Part shown: piece after piece, positions 46,316 to 58,400 of the stretch
Numbering within the stretch: position 1 is the first letter of the stretch
Layout: each line of letters opens with the position of its first letter
Assembly (NCBI GenBank): GCA_964030785.1
Contig: OZ034968.1
Span: 57,148,399-57,212,398, forward strand
Source of the DNA: Siderastrea siderea
Lineage: Eukaryota > Cnidaria > Anthozoa > Scleractinia > Rhizangiidae
Reading direction: 5' to 3'
DNA length: 64,000 nucleotides
Made by a program: the position numbers and the translations under genes
Notes under the pieces: generated by a model
What the model was told of the DNA's origin: nothing
Database searches by the model: none
The model's input: only the letters and a program-made list of their open reading frames with translations

Positions 46316-47430
46316 AAACCCAAACTAAACCTAATTTAGTCTCTGGAAGCAGATCACGTGGCGAATCACACACGGACACACACGAATCATACAGATCGTA
46401 TAGATTATTCTGTAGACTGAAGACGCTCATATTCGTTTCTGCTTCGTTTAGAAACGTTTGGCATATTCTTGCTCCTCTTTTTGGTGTTCCTCCTATCATG
46501 CACAGAGGATTCGTTTGATGTGTCAAAATTTCATGGCCAGTTTGCATTCCGGAAGTTTGAAGCGGGCAAAACTAAGCCTGGGGAAATAAGTTGTAGTCTG
46601 ACGTCAACATATTAATGCTGTATAAACATCTGTTTTTGCCATACTGGCCTCGACTTAGTGTAGTGCTGTCCCAGACCATGACCGGTTTACATCATCTTTA
46701 ATTTTAACAGATCAGCTGGCATGAGCTGAGCACTTAAACTTTTGAAAGTTTGTTTGCTTAAAAATTGCATAATAACAACTGACTTTTATATTTTATATCC
46801 ATATTTCTAGGAATGTAGCAACTTCTTCAAAAGGGATTTGGAGTTGAAAATTCGTTGATAAACTACGGTGTCAAAGTGTTGGGAAAAGGAAATGCTTTTC
46901 TTTGGTCTGAAACAGTTTCCAATATTAATGACGAAGCATCAGTTAAAAAGTAGTTAATTAAAAGTACTTATATTGTATGGCGTCTAAGTTGATCCCTGAT
47001 AAGGTAGATCGCTAAATTTGCATTTTTATATATAATAGATCTATTTTTTGTCTAGTAAATATGCAAACTGCCGGTTTACAGAATCTGTTTGTTCTATCAC
47101 CATATCTTTATTTTCTGATTAATTTGAACCACCACGGAAGACCAGCATAAATCTAAAGCGAAAGACGCCGCAAAAATACATTTAAGAACTGTTAGATCTT
47201 GAACGCTATACGGACATCTGCGCCACTGTTCCAATTATGAAACGTTTCTGGCCAATCCTAGTGCACAACAAATGTGCTGAATTAATTGGCTCTCAGCATC
47301 ACAAAGTAAACACTTCGAGATCAGAGTATACTTTGAAGTTAGTCGACAAACAAAGCAAACTCCTGCGATCACGAGAGAAAATCGCTTCACTGCGTCCGAC
47401 GATTTTCGGCCGCACCGAAGGGGGCAAGTC

Positions 47431-48075
47431 ATGTTCCTATTTGTTTTGTTATTTGTACCAACCACAGCCGCGTTACCTCCTTCACAATCCGTTTCAGACA
47501 AACTTTTAGGCCGAATGCTCAACAGCTTGTTTAAACCTCCTTCACAATCCGTTTCAGACAAACTGCCCAAGAACTCGTTTGAACTCTCATATCCACCAGA
47601 AGAAAAACTTGATGCATGTAAAGAAAAGATAAAAGCTTCTTGGCTTTTAAGACCACCGTTTACGACACTGACTAATTCTAGTGGAAGCGGTGATCACTTG
47701 GATGGAACTTTCTACGAAGTTTTGGATGTCGCCTTAAACTGGTGTTGCACCGTACTCACAAACAGCACAAACAAGACTTCTATAAATTACAGAGCCCAAC
47801 CTACGGCTAACATATCAATGCTGCATCAAGATATCCTGAGCGGTGAAGCAGACCTTATTCTCCCTATAAGAAGCGATGGGGATAAATACAAAAGCTTCCT
47901 TCCATACCTTAAGATCTTGGAATCACCTGGAATTGTTCTTATCCAAAGAACCGATTCATTTCAGCCATGGGATGGCAAGAACATTCTCCTGAGGAATGCT
48001 ATCAGTAGCTGCTGGCCAATCGTCGTGTTAACCCTTTTGCTGTCCTTTGTAGCGGGGATTGGTGTGTGGGCGATG
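47431..48075 (+). CDS. Gene 3 exon 1: signal peptide, S1, M1
   Basis: Starts MFLFVLLFVPTTAALP, a clear signal peptide. PPSQSVSDKL then occurs twice, 20 residues apart (nucleotides about 47477 and 47537), a small internal duplication. S1 follows: SWLLRPPFTTL, DGTFYEVLDVALNWC, SMLHQDILSGEADLILPI and ILESPGIVLIQRTDSF. N-glycosylation sequons NSS, NKT and NIS are present. M1 is CWPIVVLTLLLSFVAGIGVW. The donor is ATG|gtaagc. 215 codons. Confidence 0.85.
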
Positions 48076-49384
48076 GTAAGCGACAGTAATTGTACTTTAG
48101 TATTACGTCTTTTTGTGCCAGAAATGCTGTTAATTTAACCGGAAATACTGTAAAAAGTACCGTCAGATAGAACAGCTAAGATTCCGCTTCTACCCTGGAA
48201 CTGTCATCTTTTGAAGAAGCCTATAATCCATTGCATCCGCGATCCTGGTAAGGTGGCGGAGAATTAGAATGTTCTAACATTTGGCAACCATCTGGTTAAA
48301 TATTATTCACATTCTATGCCAGAGGGATAATTTAAGAAGCTATTGGGTTGGAATGGAATGGGGAACGATTTTAGTTACTTGGTCTAGTGAAATTGGCAAG
48401 ATCCTTGTCTCAGTACTGCTTTAAGAGTATCCTTGTTTCCTGGTTACTTGCCTACTACTGTTTTTATATAATGTCAAAAAATCGTACCTAATTATGAGTT
48501 ACCTTTTTCGTGGCCATTCTAGATAAAAAACACAATTGTCAAGAAAAATACCCTACCGAAAGAGTACTGAGACGAAATTCTTGGGAATGTTAATCATTCA
48601 AGTCACCAAAATCCTTGCCCAATCCGGATTCCAACCCGCTCGCTTCTTGAGGCAGCTTTTAGTCGAATAGAGGATGTAGAGGACGTGGGTAACATTTGAC
48701 GGTAACCAAATGATTGCCTAACTCTACATTTACGAGACTTGTGCCATCATGAATACCTTTAATTCTGACTTTCAGAAAGATTCTCTTTCTTAGCGTTGCC
48801 ATATACATACAGCTAAAACTACTTACTTCAAACTGTCGACCCAATGCGTTTTTTTCGTGTGCTCGTTGTTATTTTTTGTTTTATTGTTGTTGTTGTTTTA
48901 TTTAACCAGGAAACCAAGGAAAATCGCCAGGAGTTTGGCGGTCCATTTTATCGCGGCGTTTTTGACGGTTTCTGGTGGGCCTTTGTTACCATGTCAACAG
49001 TTGGGTAAGAGTCAACCCTTTATTTCAACAACAGACGGTGATATCTGCTAATAGATGTCGCCTAAAAGATAAATGCTTTTGAAATAAATGGTCTCCCGAT
49101 AGTAAAGATCGAATGCTTGTAGTTATACAAATTTTAAGAACAACAAATGTTTAACAGCAACTATTTCAGAAGAAGCACTCACGTGGAATTTTTCATGTTT
49201 TTGACACGTATTTAGAAGTATTCAAATTTAAAATTCTACTAACGTCAGGAGTCGGTAAATCAATTTTTGTAATTACGTCTGGAAGGGTTTTTGTGAACAT
49301 AACTATAATTTTCGCTCTGAAGATTCGCTCTGACGAAGGGCTTACGCTCGAAATTGATAAATCCAAAATTTTGTGTTTCACGTC

Positions 49385-49418
<34 letters not shown>

Positions 49419-52400
49419 AACCCCCCATGTTTGTTTATAATTTTCTTTAAACTGCTTTTATTTCTCATAAGATAGGGGGATACAAGGGGAGTTCGTACAT
49501 TTCATTCTTAATTTGGAGCTCCGCTTTATTTTGGTAGATATGGCGACAAGACGCCAAAGTCCATAACTGCTCGGCTATTCGCTGTGGTGTGGATAATAAT
49601 CGGTATCACCATTTGTTCAATACTAACAGCTACGCTCTCCAGTGCTTTGACGAACATTACGGTGAAAAGATATGACGTCCTGGCAGGAATGAGAGTAAAT
49701 ATATATATATATTTAATTAATGAGTAAATAATGACAATAATGATAATCATAATAAATAAAACATATTGACTCGCTATTATATAAACAATGCAAAAATTTG
49801 CAATTTTTAGATTAGTCAATGCCAAATGTTGTTCAAGCTTTGAGGCGTAATCGCTGATTTTTGAACGAAACTTTCAGGATACAAGAAAACGAATTTTTTA
49901 AAATGAAACAATAAAAGACACAGGGCGCAGAGGAGTCATATTTGACCGTAATGCTGGCTAAATTCATCGCGCAAATCGATCTTGTTTTGACTTCAAAACA
50001 ATAAACGTTCCTGAACAAAGCATGCTATCTAGTTACGCGTCTGGTGAAATTCTATCCGCACGACAAAAGGCCAACAATGGTCGCCCGAACGGCGACTTCG
50101 CTTTCTCTCGGCTGTTAGTTACTGGTGATATGCCCACAGTAACTGCTGTATGCGGTTTTCTTCATGCGGATAGAATTTCACCAGACGCGTAACCAGATAG
50201 CATGATGCTTTTTTTCAGTCACATTTATTGTTTTGAATCAACAAGATCGATTTGCCCGATGAATATTTAGCCAGCATTACGGTCAAATGTGACTCCTGTG
50301 CGCCCTGTGTAAAAGATCATTCTCCATAGACTCGGAAGGTGTGATCTGGTTTATTGATGAAGGATGCTTTCGAAAAATTCTTCAATTTACAAAATAGGGC
50401 ACTACTATACGGAAAATAATTGACTTAGGGAACAAAATGGACATTCAAAAATTATTATGAAATAATAAATCAGTCCCTGCAAGGTAAAGGCTTGTACAGA
50501 AAAAGTGTCGCCTTTGAACTTCTTTTCTTGCCGGAATAAGAATGTTCGGAACTTTTTCCATAATTTAGGTTATATTCAGTGATGTGTCCTATGCAATCAC
50601 TATCAAAACATTGTGGTTCGTTTTTTTAAATACTCAATTACAAGGCAATGTATATGTAAAAAAAAAGACTAAAATAACGGAAACCTCATATTACACGAGG
50701 AGCCATTGATGTCTTTAATATATATTATTTATTGTATGGCTAGAACTTGTAAATTTATAACTCGTACTGTGATTGCATGTTCAATACTCGGGGCCGGATT
50801 TTCCCGTAATGCCCGCGGGCATTAAGAACAATGTTAATGCCCGACTGGTAAAGCGTGGAAAACGGCGTGGCGAACGATTTGAGGGTAAATGAAAAGAAAC
50901 AGTTTTTTTGCATGGTTTTTCTTTTCCTTGTGCGATATATATTTTTTGTTTCAAATTAAACTGCTGGTTGACTTAACTCTCACTAGCTCGGGACCGTATT
51001 GGGAGAATTGCGCCCTCAGTCTTTCTTGTACGGACCTCGCTTCGCTCGTTCCGTACCAGAAAGACCTCGGGCAACATCTCCCAGTATGGCCCTCGCGCTC
51101 GGTTAATAAGAAGTAAGTAATACACACAAGTGAGAAGCGTATGCCAATTTTAAGATGATGATTACGTGATCATAGCATTTACGTAGTCGGCCAGAGCGGT
51201 TTGTCCATGTGATGTCGGGATGTCGTTGTTACACTCGAAAACACAAAGAATCGATTAAGACTGACGTACGTGCATTCTCGCACTGGTTTGAGGTTGAGTC
51301 ATGTGAACTATGAGATCCGCCATCTTGAGCAAACTACTCCGCAGAGAAGATGCTTGGTGAACTTTTCTCTTCAATAACTGTACTGTGCGTTCTTCCCCGG
51401 CCCCGTGGAATATAGTTCCGCTCATTTGCAAACAAGCAAATATTAGAACTTATATACATGGATAAAAAAAACGTCCACGCTGTCACGATAGCCAAATGTT
51501 CACCTTGAATTTGCTGGCGCTGTTTCGCCTGGACCTTGTCCGTCTCAAAAAGCTGTCATAAACACTTCATGAACTTGTGGGAATTGATGGAACTGAAAGC
51601 CTTGAAATAACACTGAAATGGCACTGAGAAACGTTGGTATACTGAAATACAGTTGAGACTTCGATTCCTCTGAGAGCTTGAATTGAGCTTAAACACGAAG
51701 TGCGCCCGTACAGTTTACTGTAGGAGCAAACAGTTGCTTGATCCGTTAGGAGGTAAGCCATTTTATTCATGACATGCATTAAGAGCAGCTGTTGCGTTTG
51801 TGTAATTTGGATCGCAAAACCAGAGAATTTCCCCATCATGTCAAGAGAATATTTACGTGAAGGCGGTATATCTTCCAACTTTAACAAACGTTGTTGGCCC
51901 GTGGCAAATGACGGTTATTACACAAATTAAAGCTTTGGCTCATACAAATCTGCATGTATCCTTGATGATGATGTAGAAATGCATCCTGTACGTTCCTGAT
52001 TTATAGATTCCTACAAAAAAAAACAGTTTAACCTGATTTCCATCGGGTGATGTTTTAGTGTTTAGAAGAAATTCTGCTAAACAGTGCATTAAGGGAGGTG
52101 CTTCAGTGACAGCAGGGAGCGTAGATACTTGAAGTAAAGACAACTTGAGTGGGTATGTATGTATGTATTGCTTGGTGGGTGTGTATAAACCTGAGTACCA
52201 AAGCTTTTTCTCACCCTTTGAATTGCAGCATCCAGCCAAAGGCAAAGAAAATTTGAGGAAAACCTTTGATGCGCAGTGTAGGTGGTTGACTCCTGACTTC
52301 CACCCACTAATTGCAATCTATCAGGTCAAGCTAGAATACATGCATGGGGTATCTGGGCATCCCAGCTACCTGCTGTTGAAATAAATTGAATCATTCTGTG

Positions 52401-55400
52401 AGTGAAACACTTTGATTCCGTAATTACATCTCGAAGGGGCCATCTTTTCAATGCTCCTACTTGTACTAAATGTTTCTACTTGACAGTTTCACGAATCATC
52501 CATTAAGGAAAACAACATAGGTCATTTACTAAGCCTCACAGTCAACGTTTTTGTCTTTCTTTCTTTTTTTATATGCATCAAGGTAGTCAACGTCCTCCAC
52601 TCATACACAGCTGCAAAAGTTCAGGACGGCGATGGCAAAGATGGAAGACACAAAAATTCTTTATAATTGTTGGAAGCACAATTAAATTAATCATGATAAC
52701 ATGAAAAGCAATGTCAAGCAAGAAACACGCCCAGCTGGTAGTAACTAAATGCATGTATATATTTCAATATTTTGGGGTGAAATTAAAAATAAATAAATAA
52801 ATGAAATGAAATAAAATGAAAGAAATAGATCTGTGCTGTCTAGAGGTACCAGGGATTAAAAGAGGCGGTGATTCCCGCATGTGCTATTGGAGTCCCAATT
52901 TAATTTCAAAAACATCCATATATGGCAAAACAAGAACCCAAATAATATAACCCTTCCACAAATGCAAAATTCTGGACGATAGGTTGAAAGATGAAAAGGA
53001 ACCCCCAGAAAACCTTGATAATGAATTTCAGAGCAAAAGTCACCCACATTTCCCCGTCAATACTCAAGTACCCCGGGGGTGGGGGAAGGGGAGGTACTCT
53101 TGTTGTACTCTTAGATATTGACAGCAACTCATACTGTCTTTTGGACGTCTTAAGAAGTACTCTTTATTTGTTATCCCCAACTGTCTTTTTTGAAAAAAAA
53201 AAAACGTACGTATACTTAGCTATGCATTCAAACCCTTTTATAAACAACTAAACTTGTTGAAATTTATCACATGCTATCACCTATTTTTTAAAGTTATTGG
53301 AGGGTCTATGTCAGTTATGTCAGCTATCTTTAGTAACATTTTTAAAAAAAACCTGAAGGTCACCTTTTCATCGTAGAAAGCCTTGAATAATGTTCCACTT
53401 TTCTTAAGAGTCACAATCCTAACGCACAAAAAAAATTGTTAGAAACTGTCTGGCTACGGATGGGCAGAATAGAAATGGAGTGTAAAAAGGATTTTATTTC
53501 TACCGTTATGTTTCGGAAAAATCACTTAGCCTGAGAAACACCCGTGACATATTTCCTTTGAATTTAAAGACGAAAAAAACACGTGATCATGAATCCGCAA
53601 GAGGATTTCAATTTCAGTTTGAAATCAGTGCCTTTCGCACAGATGCCATGGAAAACTCAAGTTCCTGTGAAAAACGCTTTAACATGCCCGGCGAGAATTG
53701 CTCCGGATAAATTGTAGGTAAACGGCAAATTGATTGTTTGATTGGATAATGCATGTTACAGATATACACTTCACTTTCAACCCAAAAGGAAACACTTTTT
53801 TGTAGATTGGTGCCGCGAGGGACAGCATTGCACTTCAAAAGGCAGTGAAACTCGGTGCGGACGTAACAGGTCAGTGGTTATATGCGACTTCTAAGGCTAT
53901 TTTCATAGGATAATTAATCTGGTCAGTCTCACTCTGGGGCGTGGCTGAACCACGGACTTCCTATACATTTCTTAGCTATAAAATGCTTTGATTACACACT
54001 GTTCGTTTCAAGTTAATGAATGATTCAATTAATTAATTCATTAATTAATGCTGTTTTGCTGTAAGTATAATTGTAAGTGGCTACGTTGTATTTTCGATCG
54101 ATAACTGGATCATTAAGTCACCAGAAACTTTTTGATAGATCAGTGGAAACATAGAGAATTTCATTTTTATCTCGTGTTTGCGAGGTTGCTATAGCAACTA
54201 CGAGATATTGTGGTGGAGTTGAGCACATCCCTGAGCACATTCCTGTGGTTATTTCCGTGACCTGTTGTGTAGATTCACTGAAGTTCGCGAGATCTTCGTT
54301 ATTCCCAAGAGAGGAACTTAGCTGTATCATCGAGCTATGTCGGAGAAACTTTCGCTATTATTTAGGCGCTAGTGTATCAGATAACTAGGGTGTCTGGGGT
54401 TCCTGCTGTTTAGGGTGATAACTTGTGTCGTTTATCAACGATTTTACGCTCAGTAATATTCGATATGCTGCGGTAAAATTTAAGAGAAATAGCGTTAGAT
54501 AACAGCGAACAGCGATCTGTTCTAAAGGAATTTGTCAGGATCATATCGCTATTTTACTTGTGTGACTGTGAAGCTTACGCTGTCGATGAGAACATTTGAT
54601 TTCAGTTTGATTACACAATAATCTTGTTTATGTTAGAACATTCAATTCACCTGTTGCGTCCATTTTTCTGTCCATTAGCGATTGCTTTTCAATAGATACA
54701 CAGAAAGGATTGTTTTAACAAGAGTAGACAAAGAGACGAAAAAAGAAGAGACATTTTGATATTCTATTTTAATGTAATACGAAGACGCTTGTTGAGTGTG
54801 CTAATGGTTTCGGAAACTTAAAAGCTGGCTGAAATGCGGCTGAAAGGCTTTCAGACAGTTAGGAAACTTACAAGGACAATATTTGATCCGGTGCTTAGTC
54901 AGCTATTTATTGTCATTTTTGGTCAAGCTACCAAGTTCTTTTTATTTTGGTCTGCTCGCAAGCCTGGGGACCGTGTGCAACAACCACGAGTTCTCGTCCG
55001 TGGGGCGGTTATTTTATTGACAACGTTTCTAATTTATAATGATTTTGCCTGAGATTAATCCTATTTAACGGGGGGGGGGGGCACATTGTGCCCACACTGA
55101 CTTTAACAAATTATAACTTTTAAACGGCTGGACGAATAATCACCAAATGTCGTGACTTTTCCTGAAATTTATCAGACAAAATTTTCCTGCGTCAATGACG
55201 TGTCTATGATGATTGACGTTTCCATAGCGACCGTCTACTCAGAAGGTGTTTTAACTATTTTTGTCTTTTTTCAGTCTTTTTTCAGTTTTTTCCTTCGTTT
55301 GAAAAAAAGAAGCTAATCGCTTACTTTTTTGCGCTTGTTTTGATTAAGTATGTTTCTTAAAACAAATTCATATATTTTCGATGTCGTCATTGTCAACTGT

Positions 55401-58400
55401 ATGACTGCATGCTCGGGATTCAAGATGGCGGCTCAAAATTCAAAGTGGCTGCTTTGTGACGTTGTTGTGACGTCATGAAACGTCATAATCGACACGTCAT
55501 AAACCCAATCTGTTAAGCTAATGACGGACTATAAACGTGCCAAGTTTCATCACAAGAGTGTGAATACTTTTCGAGATCTATAGGGGGGGGGGGGGGGCAC
55601 TTTGTCCCCTCCAGGCTCAGAAACTCAAAAAAAGCCCAGGCGAATTGGGGTTAAATTTTGAAAAAAAAAATCATGTGGAAAATGATGAAAATAGCATTTC
55701 GGAACTATTCCATTGATTTTTTCTGCGAGGACATGCCCCCAGCATCCCTAAATATTGGAGGGGGGGGGGGGGGTCTGTTATGGCCTTGCTATTAAGAATA
55801 TTATCCATCCCTGGAGAAACAAAAATATGCTGTTTGAGAGCCCAAATTTTTAAATAGCAACAGGAAAGCGGGTGAATTAAAATTACTCACTCATTTTGAC
55901 ATGTACAGCTTTGGAAGGTGGTCAGGTTTTTTTTAATATCATCCGAGAGTCGCACAAAGTAATTATTTGCACTGGTTTCGTTTTCTTTTCTTTTTTTCTT
56001 TTTTTCATTAAGGTAGAAATTATTTTCATTTTAAGTTTGCATCACTCGTATTTTTACTTGGGCTATTCATTTCGAAATTTCGAACTTTACCATTTATCAT
56101 CAAATCCTTGGTTCTTCTTGACTTGTAGTCGGACAGCAATTTTCTTGAAAAAGACGACACTCATAAAAAAAAAAGATAGACACTAGCCGGAGAAAATACC
56201 TAGGGAATAAAAAGCCTTACAATTTAACTACCACACTCACGGAAATTATCAAAACAAATCCCAAATTTCAATTTAATTTCATAACATGTCACGAATGAGT
56301 CGTAAGTGGTGAGTCACGCTGCTATTGAAAAGCATAACGCGCCTCGTATAAATGAATAAAGATTACGAGACGAAAAGATTTAAGTTAATAATTTATTATT
56401 AATAAAAGCTCACATGTGATGTGCACATCCGAGCCAGACTCATGATTTCATTCGTGAGTTACAAAGCGTCAAACTCACGGTAGAATGCTCTCTTATAGCC
56501 GAAAGCCGATATCACTGCAATCACAGACTTTCGTTTACTATGATTCACTCGTCAGTGACCAACAGTGAAAGAAATTCGCCCATAGAATGAGTCCACACCG
56601 GGGAGTCCACACAGTACACAGCGAATTTCCTCTACCATTCTCTGTTTATGAGCGAATCGTGACCGACAAATCAAGAAAGACATCATGATGGCCGAATCAT
56701 AGCTGGCGACAGATGTTTAATAGGAAAAATGTGACCTGCTCAATGCAGTAACATTAGTTATCCTTGCATTCCAGGAAGTGAGTGCTCTGTAATCTCATTT
56801 TATAAGCGAATCTCCCTCACCATTATCTGATAGAAACTGAGCGAATCATGATCACGGTAAATCAAGTTTGAAAAACTCGATCGAATCCGAGCCAATCACG
56901 AAAATTCGGCCCGCCAATCAAGTTTGAAAACCAGTGACTGCATACTACGGTAATAGTCGACTACTGTCCCAAAAACTTTTATTGTTTACTCGAGAGTCGC
57001 TTCACTTTCTTATCTGCCTTCTCCACAGTTTGACAAGCGTTATCTGTCTTGTTACAAAGTCTGTTTAACTGTTCATTCTGTCGATCGATTTCACGTCCTA
57101 GAATCAACGCATCTTCCTTTAGACGTCCTAACCCTCGAGAAATAAGGTCTAAGTTTGTTTCGATTTCTCTCTCGTGTGGATCACTGGAAGAATACTTAAG
57201 CTTGCTTCTCGGCTGAAATTGGTTATTTCCTCTAGTTCCTGCTTCATAACCGTTTCTTTCGTATCTGCTGTGATAATACAACGACGACTCGGCTTGCAAG
57301 TCAGCAATACCAGTGCTTGGATTTCTCTTTGGCACTCTCTCTTGTGGTTTCATGAAGTAATTACTAATAGATCCAAACTCGCCATTCATGGAACTGATGT
57401 ACCTGTTGGCGATTTTCATATCGTTCTGTATCTTGACCAGACTGCATTCTATTCGATTCAGTTGCTCGCCTTGGCTTTGAAGTTTCTTTCCTGTGCGAAC
57501 GGCCGAATCATGCGAGTCCTCAATGAGAGCTAAAGATCGCTTTGTGCTGTCCAGTGTCCGCTCTTGTACCAGCTGCATTTGAGCACGGATTTCATCTCCG
57601 TTGATAATCTCGAATTCGCCCTCAGAGTCTTCGTCAAAGGGATTGGTTTTGTGATGAAAATTGTAATCGCTTCTCCTATTTTTGGTCTCCATGCTGTTTT
57701 GTTCTTACTTGAAGACATAGACTGATGACATCATGTAACAGTTGTTCTATTTATATCTTTGGCCTGGCTTACGCCTGAAGTTACAAGTGACTAAGCGAGA
57801 CCAAAATAGATCTGCCATCACGGTAATTGCCTCCGCAGGGTTTTGGCCCAGAGGAAGCATACTTGGAGTCCCGGCACGAATAAGGAAATTGATGTTGCTA
57901 TATATAGATTGTTACCCTCGCAGGGTTTTTGCCCAGAGGCTAAGAGCCGAACGAAGAGGCATTCTTGGAAAAACTAGATTTTTTGAACCCAAATCGACAG
58001 AAACTGTCGCAACTTGATTACAGCTAAGCATGATTGAAAGCTTGATTTGTCATGTACAAATCGCAAAATCATTCAATAGACAGACCAATTCTACAGCCAG
58101 ATATCGAAAGCAATATGTTCTCAGCCTGCTATAGCCCAAATCATAACTCAAGATCTGTGCCGTTAGCCGAGTTGCGAGATTTAAATATCTTATTGTGTGT
58201 TTTTATTTCATTATTAGAATTGCGACGGAAGCAGAAGGCAGAAGGTCAAGCTCGAGTTGTGCCGACCGTGACACGTACACTGCTTAGTCAGTTTTGAGAT
58301 CTATATCCTCTTTCAAGTTCCTCTTTATTGAATTCACTCCACAGTTTATAAATCTAGATGCCAGTACATGCGAAACTGTTTGTACTGCCGATTTCTCTTC

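Larger units (their letters stand above)
42029..47430 (+). other. Intergenic region between gene 2 and gene 3
   Basis: Holds two TTAA-flanked MITEs, a decayed non-LTR reverse transcriptase on minus and a telomere-like stretch (separate entries). Between 45050 and 46230 and between 46320 and 47300 I see no recognisable gene. Sequence from about 47366 resembles the gene 2 leader and is probably 5'UTR of gene 3. Confidence 0.5.

Noticed and set aside
57174..57533. 119-codon ORF on plus strand
   Set aside because: It is the antisense shadow of the SNARE gene, whose minus-strand frame has clear SNARE motifs.
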